A stretch of 64,000 nucleotides of DNA from Hymenobacter sediminicola (GTDB lineage Bacteria; Bacteroidota; Bacteroidia; Cytophagales; Hymenobacteraceae), in NCBI RefSeq assembly GCF_014250515.1, contig NZ_CP060202.1, positions 2,353,001 to 2,417,000 on the forward strand, given 5' to 3'. Positions 22,338-33,418 of this stretch are shown here, in pieces. Within the stretch, counting starts at the first letter, position 1; each line of letters opens with the position of its first letter. Made by a program: the position numbers and the translations under genes. The notes beneath the pieces were generated by a model, which was not told the DNA's origin, ran no database searches, and saw only the letters and a list, made by a program, of their open reading frames with translations.

Positions 22338-24602
22338 ATGCCCATTTCTACCCTCCATTTCGTCCGTTGCCGCAGCCGTTGCCTGGGCCTGTTTCTGCTG
22401 CTTGCGCTGTGGCTGGGCTGCGCGCCGACGGCCCGTGCCACGCACATTGTGGGCGGCGAAATGGACCTACTCTATCTGCAGGGAAACACCTACCAGATTA
22501 CGCTTAACCTCTATTTCGATGCGCTGAACGGCAACCCTGGCGCCCTCGATAATGACATGACGGTCAGCATTTTCGAGAAAGGCTCGAACCGCCGTATGCA
22601 AAACCTGACGCTGCCGCTTACTTCCAACACGCTCGTCAACTACACAAACCCAGCCTGTTCGTCGCCTTCGCTCGTTACGCGCCGTATTGTGTACGCCGCC
22701 CGCGTTGATTTATCGGCCAACATCTACACCAACGCCGCGGGCTACTATGCGGCAGTAGAGCGGTGCTGCCGCAACAACGGCATCAGCAATATTGTGCTGC
22801 CGGCCGATGCTGGCCAGACGTTCTATCTGGAGTTTCCGCCGGTGGTGCGCAACGGCCAACCCTTCCGCGACTCTACTCCCCGCATTTTCCCGCCCCTGAG
22901 TGATTATGCCTGCTTGGGTGAGCTGTTCTATTATGATTTTGGCGGCGTGGATACCGATGGCGACTCACTGGTGTATGAATTGGCGACTCCCTTCAATGGC
23001 TACTCTACTACGGGCGTGCCCAAACCAACGGAGGCGCGCCCGCAGCCTTACCCGGAGGTACGCTGGGGCACCGGCCTGAGTGTACAGAATCAGATTCCGG
23101 GCACACCTACGCTCAGCATCAATTCCGCTACGGGCCGGCTGGAAGTACGGCCCACCAATGTCGGGCTGTTTGTGTTTGGCATCAAATGCTCGGAGTTCCG
23201 GGACGGCAACAAGATTGGCGAAACTAGGCGCGACTTTCAGCTCAAGGTTATTGCTTGCCCGCGCAACACGGCCCCCAGCATGAGCGTGCAGATGCCGGGA
23301 ACCACCAGTTCCTATCTGCCTGGCCGCGACACGCTACGCCTACGCCCCGGTTTCAGCCGCTGCATTACGCTGCGTTTCACCGACCCTGACTCTCCTTCAC
23401 GCCTGGCCTTGTCGTTGCGGCCCGTCAACTTCCCGGCCTCCTTGCTGCCGTCTTTCACCGTCACGCAGGGCACCGTAAAAAGCCCGGGCGCCCCCGATAC
23501 GCTGGTGTCGCAGCTGTGCTTTCCAGCTTGCTTCAACTCACGGGGCCAGGTATATCTGCTCGATGTGATAGTGGCCGATGATGGCTGCAGCCTGCCCAAG
23601 CGCGACACCGTGCGCGTGGCTTTTACGGCCATACCAGACCCCAACAGCCCGCCCACTATTACCTCCACGGCCGCCCTGCCACTGCGGGCCCGCGTCGGCG
23701 ACCTGATAACGTTCGACGTAACCGGGACTGATGCCGATGGCGACCCTCTCTCGCTTTCGATGACCGGCCAGGGGTTCCAGCCGGCCGACCAGGGCATTAC
23801 CTTCACGCAGGGCGCCAGCGGCAACCAGATTCGGGGGCGCTTCTCCTGGCGCGTCGATTGCCGGGCAGTAGGCCGGCCGCTATACGAACTAAATTTCCTG
23901 GCTAGCTCATCGGTCTGTAGTGAGGCCCAGACGGCAGGCCTGCGCATTCCCATTCAGATTGACTACACCAATACCCCGCCGGTCCTGACCTCCAGCTTGC
24001 CGCCGGCCCCCACGCCCATCGACTCGCCGGTGCGCATCCGGCGGGCCGTGGGCGGCGTGTACGAAGCTACCTTCGCCGGTACCGATGCCGACACGGACCC
24101 GTTGGTGCTGTCGGCTACGGGCAACGGGTTTGATCTGGCTGCTGCGGGCATGAGCTTCCGGGCTACCAATGGAGCTGGTCGTGCTACGGCCGTGTTTCGC
24201 TGGGACGCCAACTGTGCCGGCCTGCAGCAGCCTGACGGAGCGCTGGAAGTAACGTTCCGGCTAGAGGAAACCACCTGCCGCCCTGAGCCTCGCACCCGGG
24301 TTGTGCGCTTTGAGCTGATTAACCCGGATACGCTGGCTTTCACGCCGCCTAATATCTTCACTCCCAACAACGACCCCGGCCAGCGCAACGAGTTCTTTAC
24401 TATTCCCAATCTGCCGCCTGACTTCTGCGACTCCCGCTTTGCCAGCATCAAGGTGTTTTCGCGCTGGGGAAATCAGGTGTATGAGAGTAAGCTCCGCAAC
24501 TTCCGCTGGAATGGTGGCCAGCAGCCGGCTGGCGTATACTTCTACCTGATTGAGTTCACCGACGGCCGCAAATACAAAGGCCCTATCACACTGGAAAGAT
24601 GA
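22338..24602 (+). CDS. T9SS type B surface protein, gliding-motility C-terminus
   Basis: 754-residue exported protein. A signal peptide (about residues 1-35) ends near ARATHIVGGE; the THIVGGEM segment is typical of the N-terminus of such Bacteroidota surface proteins. Then come repeated cadherin- or Ig-like beta modules with calcium-site-like patterns (DVTGTDADGDPLSLS, TFAGTDADTDPLVLS). The last 90 residues (TPPNIFTPNNDPGQRNEFF, IKVFSRWGNQVYES, GVYFYLIEF) form the gliding motility-associated C-terminal domain used as a T9SS type B signal. Likely a surface or adhesive protein. Confidence 0.9.
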   Translation: MPISTLHFVRCRSRCLGLFLLLALWLGCAPTARATHIVGGEMDLLYLQGNTYQITLNLYFDALNGNPGALDNDMTVSIFEKGSNRRMQNLTLPLTSNTLVNYTNPACSSPSLVTRRIVYAARVDLSANIYTNAAGYYAAVERCCRNNGISNIVLPADAGQTFYLEFPPVVRNGQPFRDSTPRIFPPLSDYACLGELFYYDFGGVDTDGDSLVYELATPFNGYSTTGVPKPTEARPQPYPEVRWGTGLSVQNQIPGTPTLSINSATGRLEVRPTNVGLFVFGIKCSEFRDGNKIGETRRDFQLKVIACPRNTAPSMSVQMPGTTSSYLPGRDTLRLRPGFSRCITLRFTDPDSPSRLALSLRPVNFPASLLPSFTVTQGTVKSPGAPDTLVSQLCFPACFNSRGQVYLLDVIVADDGCSLPKRDTVRVAFTAIPDPNSPPTITSTAALPLRARVGDLITFDVTGTDADGDPLSLSMTGQGFQPADQGITFTQGASGNQIRGRFSWRVDCRAVGRPLYELNFLASSSVCSEAQTAGLRIPIQIDYTNTPPVLTSSLPPAPTPIDSPVRIRRAVGGVYEATFAGTDADTDPLVLSATGNGFDLAAAGMSFRATNGAGRATAVFRWDANCAGLQQPDGALEVTFRLEETTCRPEPRTRVVRFELINPDTLAFTPPNIFTPNNDPGQRNEFFTIPNLPPDFCDSRFASIKVFSRWGNQVYESKLRNFRWNGGQQPAGVYFYLIEFTDGRKYKGPITLER

Positions 24603-24648
24603 AGCTGACAGGCAAGGCTACGTATCAGCTACTGATATGACTGGACCA

Positions 24649-24688
24649 AAAAAGCCCCGCCGGACAGTCCGGCGGGGCTTTTTGCTTT
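24649..24688. terminator. Bidirectional terminator
   Basis: 16-bp perfect stem (AAAAAGCCCCGCCGGA and complement) with a CAG loop and T-run, between the T9SS-B gene and the convergent COX3-like gene. Confidence 0.9.
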
Positions 24689-24700
24689 CTGCCACCACAG

Positions 24701-25345
24701 CTAGTAGAGCAGCACAAATACCACGAACAGTGCCACCCAGAGCACGTCAATAAAGTGCCAGTAGATACTAAGCATCCGTAGTTGCAGACGGCGGTAGGGG
24801 TTGCGGATAAAAACCAGGGTGCGCACGGCATCATGGGAGGCATGCAGAGTGCGCAGCAACAGCACCAGCAGGAATACCATGCCCCCCAGCAAATGCACGA
24901 CGTGCAGCGCCGAAATCAAATACAGAAACGTGCCGCTAGCCCGGCCACCGAAGGGCACGCCCTGCAGCAGCAGTTCGCGCCAGCCCAGTATCTGCAGCCC
25001 CGAGAAGATGCAGCCCAGCAACAGGGTGGCACCCAAGCACCGGGTCAGGCTCTGCACATCGTCGGCGCGGTAGAGGCGTGGGGCCTGGCTTAGTACATAG
25101 CTGCTGATGAGCAGCACAATTGTGCTAATGGAAAAGAACCTTGGGAGGGACTGTGTGCTGGTAGGCATTTCGGCCGCGTAGCGAGTATAGGCATACGCCA
25201 CTACCAGAAAAAGAAACAGCACAGCCACTCCCGACAGCCCCAGGTACAGAATCATAAGCAGCGGCGGTACTCGCTCCATGCGCTGGAAGGCGGAAGCCGG
25301 CCGGTTGGCACCGACTTTATCTTTGTGTTCTTTATCGGAGTTCAT
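24701..25345 (-). CDS. Cytochrome c oxidase subunit III-like membrane protein
   Basis: Inner-membrane protein of the heme-copper oxidase subunit III family, 214 residues from the ATG at 25345 (MNSDKEHKDK). A longer frame adds fourteen residues that look non-coding. It has five hydrophobic helices. Family marks include YLISALHVVHLLGGM in the middle and YWHFIDVLWVALFVV at the end. Subunit I and II genes are not nearby, so this is an orphan or belongs to an oxidase encoded elsewhere; a structural rather than catalytic role is expected. Confidence 0.82.
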   Translation of the reverse strand: MNSDKEHKDKVGANRPASAFQRMERVPPLLMILYLGLSGVAVLFLFLVVAYAYTRYAAEMPTSTQSLPRFFSISTIVLLISSYVLSQAPRLYRADDVQSLTRCLGATLLLGCIFSGLQILGWRELLLQGVPFGGRASGTFLYLISALHVVHLLGGMVFLLVLLLRTLHASHDAVRTLVFIRNPYRRLQLRMLSIYWHFIDVLWVALFVVFVLLY

Positions 25346-25492
25346 GAGCGGCGGTAGTAGGCAACGGTCTTTTGCAAACCAATACAAAGGCCTTTAGTTC
25401 CGGACGCGCTGCCGCCGCTTAACCCAAGGTCTTAGAGCCAGGTACGTAAAACCGGTTCGTACCGACGAGTAGGATTCGGGGCATTTTTCCAG

Positions 25493-25529
25493 AAAAAAAC
25501 CGTCCTCCCGCATAGGGCGGAAAGACGGC
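25493..25529 (-). terminator. Terminator for the 25534 gene
   Basis: On the minus strand an imperfect stem CCGTC..CCGCC/GCGG..GACGG precedes a run of seven T. It lies directly beyond the stop at 25534. Confidence 0.7.
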
Positions 25530-25533
25530 ATTT

Positions 25534-25881
25534 TCAGTCGCCGCGAAAGAAGGAACCGATTTTCCCCAACACGGCATTCAGGGTGATTTTGGGGCTGCGG
25601 CCGGCACCAAACGTAACGTAGGTTTTGCCGGCTACCCGCAGATCCAGCACCAAGCCCAGTTGCAGCGCCAGGTCGTTCAGTTGCTGCAGTGGATCGGGGC
25701 CGCGGCGGCCTTTGGGTTTGGGCGGGGCATTCGGATCTTTGGGAGGTCCGCTGGTAAGCTTATCGAGGACCCGCTGGCTGGGCACGTTCAGGATGAGGTA
25801 GGAGCCGGAAGCTGCCACCTGAATATCGTCGCCATCGAAGGTAATGACCAGCTGAGCCTCAATGTCGAGGCCGCTAGCCAA
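25534..25881 (-). CDS. Hypothetical protein, downstream half of a split pair
   Basis: 115 residues from a TTG at 25881. It contains LDIEAQLVITFDGDDIQVAA, then a Pro/Lys/Arg-rich loop (PKDPNAPPKPKGRRG) and LVLDLRVAGKTYVTFGAGRS. The beta-rich front resembles VELALTFDQMELQMP in the partner gene just upstream, which it overlaps by 8 bases in another frame. Reading this frame upstream of 25881 gives RPQLRLPLASGLDIEA, which looks protein-like, so the two parts may be one gene with a frameshift. The family is not recognised. Confidence 0.55.
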   Translation of the reverse strand: MASGLDIEAQLVITFDGDDIQVAASGSYLILNVPSQRVLDKLTSGPPKDPNAPPKPKGRRGPDPLQQLNDLALQLGLVLDLRVAGKTYVTFGAGRSPKITLNAVLGKIGSFFRGD

Positions 25882-26125
25882 GGGAAGGCGAAGTTGAGGA
25901 CGGCAGTTCCGGCCGGGCCGGCGCAGGCGGGTTTTCGCCGCGCGTCCGAATGCGCAGGGAACCGTTCAGGCGAAACGTGGTGGCCGGGGCACTGGCGTTC
26001 TGCGCATTGGGCATCTGCAGCTCCATCTGGTCGAAAGTTAGGGCTAGCTCTACGCCGCCCGACAGTTTGGAGAGCAACGAGGCAGCCGTGTCGGCCCAGG
26101 AGGTGGGTTGAGAAGAATCGGGCAT
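25874..26125 (-). CDS. Hypothetical protein, upstream half of a split pair
   Basis: 83 residues: MPDSSQPTSWADTAASLLSK, then GGVELALTFDQMELQMPNAQ and a beta strand RLNGSLRIRTRG before a low-complexity end (PPAPARPELPSSTSPSLG) that looks out of frame. It overlaps the next gene by 8 bases. Either two translationally coupled genes or one gene of about 195 residues with a frameshift in the GC-rich run near 25900-25930. The family is not recognised; no signal peptide is present. Confidence 0.5.
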   Translation of the reverse strand: MPDSSQPTSWADTAASLLSKLSGGVELALTFDQMELQMPNAQNASAPATTFRLNGSLRIRTRGENPPAPARPELPSSTSPSLG

Positions 26126-26333
26126 AAGGAAGAGGTGATGGTGTTGCTACGAAAACGAAGGCGAGTGGCGCAAGTTACACGCCCCATTGGATTCCGGGAT
26201 GTAGACTCCAGCATTGGGCACAACGGGAGGCTGGCAACGATTTTGCACTACCGAAGCTCAGCTACTGCAATCAAAATATTGCGGACTGCGTATGTTGGCC
26301 CGTTGCCGTACGTCTCTTTTGCACCTGTTTCGC

Positions 26334-27206
26334 ATGCTATTCTCCTGTCCTCGCCCATTTCTGCTGATTTCGGTCCTCACATTGACACCAAGTATCACCT
26401 ATGCCCAAACCACTCCTGCTGCCGCCGAATCCAATGCGGTGCGCCCGGCAGACAGAGCATTGCTTTCACCAGCCATAAAGCCCGCCGCCGGCCAGCCTTT
26501 CGGCCTTTCTGATAATACCGAACTGGTTTATCGTTTGCTGGATGCCAATGGCAAGCCAGCCGGTGAGCTGCACCAACGTGTAGTTCGCCTGAAGAAGGAT
26601 GAGCGGGAAGAAAGCAAAAAGCAGGTGGTGACGGAGCAGACCGCGCTGCTCAAGAGCGGCCTCTACGACAAAAAGAATATTCTGGTAACCCTCCAGGACC
26701 TTACTTTCCGGGCCCGCCGCGACACCAGCTTCACCGACGGCATGGCCTGCATCAACCAAGACGCGCTGCGCTCCTTCCGCGACCGGAAAATTGCGTACGC
26801 CCCGGTGGCGCTGGCCTGGCCCGACCGGCCCACCGTTGGCACCGACCTGCCCGATGGTGGCGTCACCATCAACGTCAGTAGCTCTGTGGTGAGTATTGCT
26901 AACGTAAGCACCACACTGCGCAAGCGGCGGGTGGTAGGCGGCCCCACTCCTCTTACAACACCAGCCGGCACATTTTCCTGCTACAAAGTGGAATCTGAGC
27001 GCGAAGAAGCCACGGTGCCCCGCCCCGACATGGCCATGCGCAGCACCACAAAGCAGGTGGATTTTTACGCACCCGGCGTGGGCATCATCCGGACGGAGCG
27101 CTACACGAAAGGTGGTAAGCTTGAGCAGGTTCAGGAACTCACTTCTCGCACTACCTCAGCGGGCGCTACGGATGAGAAGGTGAAATACAAGGCAAAAAAA
27201 TCGTAA
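26334..27206 (+). CDS. Exported DUF3108/TapB-like protein
   Basis: 290 residues from the ATG at 26334, chosen because it opens the signal peptide MLFSCPRPFLLISVLTLTPS ending about TYAQ; a longer frame from 26214 adds implausible sequence. The mature protein shows TELVYRLLDANGKPAGELHQ, TPAGTFSCYKVESE and VDFYAPGVGIIRTERYTKGG, which fits DUF3108/TapB-type periplasmic proteins of Bacteroidota, whose role is not established. The order of a beta-rich domain and a late 'GiirTe.y..G' strand is typical. It is followed 42 bases later by a DUF4920 lipoprotein gene. Confidence 0.72.
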   Translation: MLFSCPRPFLLISVLTLTPSITYAQTTPAAAESNAVRPADRALLSPAIKPAAGQPFGLSDNTELVYRLLDANGKPAGELHQRVVRLKKDEREESKKQVVTEQTALLKSGLYDKKNILVTLQDLTFRARRDTSFTDGMACINQDALRSFRDRKIAYAPVALAWPDRPTVGTDLPDGGVTINVSSSVVSIANVSTTLRKRRVVGGPTPLTTPAGTFSCYKVESEREEATVPRPDMAMRSTTKQVDFYAPGVGIIRTERYTKGGKLEQVQELTSRTTSAGATDEKVKYKAKKS

Positions 27207-27248
27207 TTTCCGGACCGGAATATTTCGTTGTCCTCACCTTTCTTTTCC

Positions 27249-27767
27249 ATGTCCTTCCAGCACTTCGTTTTCGCGGCGGCCCTGCTTTCCCTGGCTGCTT
27301 GCCAATCTTCTCCCGCAACCGAAACAGCGGCCACTGATAAGCCCGCTACCGAAACGCCCGTTCTGCTTACCGGCAAAACCTACGGTGCCGCGGTAAACTC
27401 AGAAGGTGCCAAGCCGCTGTCAGAACTCAATCAGGTGCTCGGAACCCAGGATTCGGCGCAAGTGAAGCTAATTGGCAAAGCCGATGCCGTGTGCCAGGCC
27501 AAAGGTTGCTGGATGACGATGAAGACGCCAGATGGCCGGGAAATGCGGGTGCGGTTCAAGGATTATGCTTTCTTCGTTCCCAAAGACATTGCCGGCAAAA
27601 CTGTCGTTATCAATGGCTGGGCGCACCGGGAAGAAGTGCCAGTATCTGATTTGCAGCATTACGCCAAAGACGCTGGTAAGTCTGAGAAAGAAATTGCGGC
27701 CATTACCAAACCCGAACAGCAACTCAACTTCGAGGCTGACGGAGTGCTAATTGCGGATAAGCTGTAG
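27249..27767 (+). CDS. DUF4920 lipoprotein
   Basis: 172-residue lipoprotein; the ATG at 27249 gives the signal MSFQHFVFAAALLSLAAC, ending in a lipobox. After a Thr/Ala/Pro spacer comes a DUF4920 domain (about 45-165): VKLIGKADAVCQAKGCWMTM, MRVRFKDYAFFVPKDIAGK, VSDLQHYAKDAGKSEKEIAA, FEADGVLI. Two Cys six residues apart (CQAKGCW) are a family hallmark and may form a disulfide or bind metal. No established function. It probably shares a transcript with the DUF3108-like gene upstream; a terminator follows. Confidence 0.87.
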   Translation: MSFQHFVFAAALLSLAACQSSPATETAATDKPATETPVLLTGKTYGAAVNSEGAKPLSELNQVLGTQDSAQVKLIGKADAVCQAKGCWMTMKTPDGREMRVRFKDYAFFVPKDIAGKTVVINGWAHREEVPVSDLQHYAKDAGKSEKEIAAITKPEQQLNFEADGVLIADKL

Positions 27768-27791
27768 TACAGGCATCTTGCCTCACAAAGG

Positions 27792-27825
27792 AAAGCCCCG
27801 CTTGCAGAGCGGGGCTTTTTGTTTT
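27792..27825 (+). terminator. Terminator after the DUF4920 gene
   Basis: 10-bp stem AAAGCCCCGC/GCGGGGCTTT with a TTGCAGA loop and a TTGTTTT tail. Confidence 0.9.
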
Positions 27826-27936
27826 GAAATTCCCCACTGGTTAGAGGCATATGGCTGTCAGAAACCGGCCCCGGTTAGTAGCTTGCGGAGCCATTGACCC
27901 ACACTACCGAATCCCCCGATCTGGACCCTGCTATAG

Positions 27937-30105
<2,169 letters not shown>

Positions 30106-30145
30106 CCACCGGCCAGTCCCCCCACTTCTACTCCTGCTTTTCGCC

Positions 30146-30529
30146 ATGACTACCCGCTTTTTGCTACTGGCTTCTCTTGCCGCTCTGCTCAGCTTCCAGC
30201 CAGCCCAGGCCCAGACGGCCTCTAAACCCGTTCCGCCTATTGTAGCGGCCGAATTCATTAAGAAACCGGATGTTGTAGTACTGGATGTGCGCACGCCCGA
30301 AGAGTTTGCCACCGGTCATTTGAAAGGAGCCCGGAATCTGGATTTCCGCGCCCCGGGCTTTGGGGAGCAAGTTCGTAAGCTTGACAAGAGCAAAACCTAC
30401 GTGCTCTACTGCGCTTCCGGCAACCGCAGCGGCCAGAGCACCGTGCTCATGGAGGAGCTTGGTTTTCGCAAAATCGTGAATGCCGGCGCGTTCAAGGACC
30501 TGAAAGAGGCCGGGTTGAAAACGGAGTAA
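30146..30529 (+). CDS. Exported single-domain rhodanese
   Basis: 127-residue rhodanese-fold protein; the start at 30146 gives a signal peptide (MTTRFLLLASLAALLSFQPA ending QAQ). Markers are VVLDVRTPEEFATGHLKGA and the active-site loop YCASGNRSG with Cys89. Single-domain rhodaneses carry persulfide sulfur, for example from thiosulfate, to acceptors; periplasmic ones may act in sulfur or redox handling. It begins 41 bases after ligA and could be cotranscribed with it. Confidence 0.9.
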   Translation: MTTRFLLLASLAALLSFQPAQAQTASKPVPPIVAAEFIKKPDVVVLDVRTPEEFATGHLKGARNLDFRAPGFGEQVRKLDKSKTYVLYCASGNRSGQSTVLMEELGFRKIVNAGAFKDLKEAGLKTE

Positions 30530-30548
30530 TCCTTCCCTTCGTGATAAA

Positions 30549-30589
30549 ACAAACGGCCCCGCCTGCACAATGCAGGTGGGGCCGTTTGT
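30549..30589. terminator. Bidirectional terminator
   Basis: 19-base arms with one G-T pair around a CAA loop (ACAAACGGCCCCGCCTGCA on the left), between the rhodanese gene and the convergent deacetylase gene. Confidence 0.88.
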
Positions 30590-30607
30590 TGTGCAATAGC
30601 CTTTGCC

Positions 30608-31534
30608 TTAGAAGCTGTTTACCATACTGTTGCGCAACGTACGGGCACTCCAGTAGCCGCTAGCAATGATGCGGCGAATTGTGAACAACGGGTCCTGCGG
30701 GTCGCGCTTTTCGGCCAGCACGAAGGCGGCCACCATGCCGCGCTGCTTCAGCTGCGGAATAGCCTCGGGGTTCCAGAGGCCGAAGGGGTAAGCGAAATAC
30801 TTGATGTCTTTGCCGGTAATTTCCTCCAGCGTTTTGGTGGGCTTCTCGATCTGCGTCACCCAATCCTGGCCCTGGTATTTCTTCACGTTGTGGTGGTCCC
30901 AGGTGTGCGAGCCGATAACGTGACCCTCATCCGAAAGCTGCTTTACCTGCGCCTTGCTCATGTAGTTGGGGCGGCCTAGGCTCACAGTCATCACAAAAAA
31001 CACGCCTTTGAAACCGTGCTTTTCCATCTCAGGCTTCGCAACGGTAAACTGGTCCAGGTCAGTATCATCGAAGGTCAGCATCACAGGCTTGCTGGGCAGC
31101 TTGGCACCAGTGGTGAGGTAGGCGTATAGCTGGTCGGGCAGGATGGTGTGGTAGCCAGAGTCGGCCAGCATCTGCATCTGCTTGCGGAAGGCATCTACTG
31201 GCACGATGTAGTCTTTGGCACCTTTCGAGTCCTTGGCACGCCAGTCCCGGATCTGGTGGTAGCACAGAATCGGAACCTGTGGACGGGCCGTGATGGTGGC
31301 GGCATCCGCAATTTTTCCGGCCGGAATGCTGCTTGGGTCGGGAGCCGTGGTGCCGGAAGCAGTTGCGGCAGCCGAGTCTTCGGCCGCGGCAGTGGCGGCC
31401 GTACCGCTCATGGCTTCACTGGTGGGAGAATCTGCTTCCGTGGTAACGGCCGACTTAGAATCGTTGCAGGAGGGCAGGCTGAGGGCCGAGGCCAGGGCCG
31501 CTACGGCGAGCAGCGTGAAATGGGTACGCTTCAT
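30608..31534 (-). CDS. Polysaccharide deacetylase lipoprotein (CE4)
   Basis: Predicted lipoprotein of carbohydrate esterase family 4, 308 residues from the ATG at 31534 (signal MKRTHFTLLA..LSLPSC, lipid Cys23). A Ser/Thr/Ala-rich linker (about 25-80) precedes the NodB fold: motif 1 TFDD at 154-157 and the metal motif HTWDH at 210-214. Such enzymes remove N- or O-acetyl groups from envelope or exopolysaccharide sugars using a divalent metal. The promoter region is shared with the divergent dapA gene (123-base gap). Confidence 0.9.
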   Translation of the reverse strand: MKRTHFTLLAVAALASALSLPSCNDSKSAVTTEADSPTSEAMSGTAATAAAEDSAAATASGTTAPDPSSIPAGKIADAATITARPQVPILCYHQIRDWRAKDSKGAKDYIVPVDAFRKQMQMLADSGYHTILPDQLYAYLTTGAKLPSKPVMLTFDDTDLDQFTVAKPEMEKHGFKGVFFVMTVSLGRPNYMSKAQVKQLSDEGHVIGSHTWDHHNVKKYQGQDWVTQIEKPTKTLEEITGKDIKYFAYPFGLWNPEAIPQLKQRGMVAAFVLAEKRDPQDPLFTIRRIIASGYWSARTLRNSMVNSF

Positions 31535-31573
31535 GAAAAAGGAAAACACGGCCGGGCCGCAAAGGAAATGCTG

Positions 31574-31581
31574 TATTTTTG
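31574..31581 (+). promoter_or_regulatory. Candidate -7 box for dapA
   Basis: TATTTTTG fits TAnnTTTG fully, 76 bases before the dapA ATG. No clear -33 box is visible at the right spacing. Confidence 0.35.
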
Positions 31582-31657
31582 TCGAATTAGTCTGCTGGGG
31601 CAGCCGTGAACCGGCGCACTGGCGTTCCATCTTACAAAGCAACAGCTAATTCCCCGC

Positions 31658-32527
31658 ATGGACAAACTCCGTGGCACCGGCGTCGCCCTCGTTACGCCCT
31701 TCACGCCTGCCCCCGACCACGCCGTAGACTACGCCGCCCTGCGCCGCCTCCTCGATTTTGTCATTGAAGGTGGGGTGGAATACCTCGTCATCAACGGCAC
31801 CACGGCCGAGTCGCCAACCATTAAGACGGCGGAAAAGGCCGAGATTCTGCGCGTCGTGAAGGAACATGTAGCCGGCCGCGTGCCACTCGTGTACGGCATC
31901 GGGGGCAACGACACGGCCGGCACCGAAGCTACCATCCGCAGCACCGACCTGAGCGGCGTAACGGCCATCCTGTCGGCCAGCCCCTACTACAACAAACCCA
32001 GCCAGCGCGGTATCATTGCGCACTACGAGCGGCTGGCTGATGCCTCGCCCCTACCAATTATTCTGTACAACGTACCGGGCCGCACGGCTTCCAATCTCAC
32101 GGCTGCTACCACACTGCATCTGGCGCAGAACCCCAACATCATCGGTATTAAGGAAGCCAGCGGCAACCTGGAGCAGTGCCAGCAGATAGCCGCTGCCAAG
32201 CCCGCCGACTTCCTGCTCATCTCCGGCGACGACATGATGACGACTTCGCTCGTGAGCTTCGGGGCCGTAGGCGTTATTTCGGTGCTGGCCAATGCTTTCC
32301 CCCGCCCCTTCACCGACATGGTACGCCACGCGCTGGCCGGCAAGTTTCAGGAAGCCTCCCAGCTGCTGTTCAAGTTCGTGGACCTGAACCCGCTGATGTA
32401 CGAGGAAAGCAACCCAGTGGGCGTGAAAGCAGCACTGGAAGCCCTGGGCGTATGTTCCGGCGAAGTGCGCCTGCCGCTGCTGGCCGCCTCCGAAGGCCTA
32501 ATGGATCGGGTGAAGAAGCTGCTGTAG
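31658..32527 (+). CDS. dapA: 4-hydroxy-tetrahydrodipicolinate synthase
   Basis: First committed step of lysine and diaminopimelate synthesis: condenses pyruvate with aspartate semialdehyde. 289 residues, the standard TIM-barrel length. Visible are the substrate loop GTTAESPT (47-54), Tyr137 in LYNVPGRT and the Schiff-base Lys165 in IGIKEASGN. The protein is cytoplasmic, normally a tetramer. It supplies diaminopimelate for the peptidoglycan handled by the wall enzymes elsewhere in the window. The gene is followed by a large inverted repeat that could end its transcript. Confidence 0.96.
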   Translation: MDKLRGTGVALVTPFTPAPDHAVDYAALRRLLDFVIEGGVEYLVINGTTAESPTIKTAEKAEILRVVKEHVAGRVPLVYGIGGNDTAGTEATIRSTDLSGVTAILSASPYYNKPSQRGIIAHYERLADASPLPIILYNVPGRTASNLTAATTLHLAQNPNIIGIKEASGNLEQCQQIAAAKPADFLLISGDDMMTTSLVSFGAVGVISVLANAFPRPFTDMVRHALAGKFQEASQLLFKFVDLNPLMYEESNPVGVKAALEALGVCSGEVRLPLLAASEGLMDRVKKLL

Positions 32528-32545
32528 CAGCAATTTTAGCTCGAT

Positions 32546-32646
32546 AAAAGCCTGTCATCCTGAGCGGAGCGAAGGGCCTTATCACGCCAGAACGATTATG
32601 TTCAACGTGATAAGGCCCTTCGCTCCGCTCAGGATGACAGGCTTTT
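32546..32646. repeat. 41-bp perfect inverted repeat, dispersed-repeat type
   Basis: Arms at 32546-32586 and 32606-32646 are exact reverse complements; the 19-base loop holds a further GAAC/GTTC pairing. The arm contains CCTGTCATCCTGAGCGGAGC, a sequence type found many times in Hymenobacter-like genomes. TTTTTT at the right end lets it also act as a terminator for dapA and the convergent lutA-like gene. A related copy lies at 33419. Confidence 0.85.
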
Positions 32647-32659
32647 TTACGGTTGATTC

Positions 32660-33394
32660 TCACCACCCACTGGCCAGCACATCGGCGACGTGCAGGGTTT
32701 TGATGGGCTTTTTCTCGCGGCGGATGTAGGCGTCGAGGTGCATCAGGCAACTGGTATCGGTGCTGATGATGTAGTTGGCGCCGGTGGCCAGGGCGTGTTC
32801 CACTTTCTGCTCAGCCATAGCCACGGATATGGCTTCGAACTTCACGGCGAAGGTGCCGCCAAAGCCGCAGCAGGTTTCGTTTTCGGCCATTTCCAGGCGT
32901 TCCAGGCCCGGCACAGCGTCGAGCAGGCGACGCGGAGCTTCCTTGATGCCGCACTCCCGCAACGCCGAGCAGGAGTCATGGTAGGTGTAAGTGCCCGAGA
33001 GCCGGGCCTGCGGGATGGATGTTATGCCCAGCACATCCACCAGAAATTCGGTCATTTCGAAGATGCGGCGTTGGGTGCCGTGGTAGCGGCCCTGCTCCGG
33101 GCTGCCATCGAACAACTCGGCGTAGGAGTTGCGCACCATACCCACGCACGATGCTGAGGGGCTGACGATGTAGCGGCCCGGCTCGTTGGGAAAGTCGTCC
33201 AGGAATTTGCAGGCCACTTCGCGGCTTTCGGCCTTGTAGCCAGCGTTGTAAGCCGGCTGCCCGCAGCAGGTCTGGTTGTTGTTGTAGTGCACCTCGCAGC
33301 CTACCGCTTCCAGCACCTTCACCATGTTCATGGCGGTGTTTGGAAAAAGTTGATCTACGAAACACGGAATGAATATATCGACAGCAGTAGGCAT
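32660..33394 (-). CDS. lutA: LutA/YkgE-like (Fe-S)-binding oxidoreductase subunit
   Basis: 244-residue cytoplasmic protein with two CCG-type cysteine-rich domains: TCCGQPAYN in the first half and TCCGFGG in the second, plus a conserved opening VDIFIPCFVDQLFP. This is the LutA/YkgE/GlpC-tail architecture that carries iron-sulfur or a related cofactor in the LutABC lactate oxidation complex. LutB and LutC partners are not adjacent, which is unusual, so the symbol is given by family resemblance only. It is flanked on both sides by inverted-repeat elements. Confidence 0.8.
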   Translation of the reverse strand: MPTAVDIFIPCFVDQLFPNTAMNMVKVLEAVGCEVHYNNNQTCCGQPAYNAGYKAESREVACKFLDDFPNEPGRYIVSPSASCVGMVRNSYAELFDGSPEQGRYHGTQRRIFEMTEFLVDVLGITSIPQARLSGTYTYHDSCSALRECGIKEAPRRLLDAVPGLERLEMAENETCCGFGGTFAVKFEAISVAMAEQKVEHALATGANYIISTDTSCLMHLDAYIRREKKPIKTLHVADVLASGW

Positions 33395-33418
33395 GGCGTG
33401 TGGCGGAAAATGGCTGTC

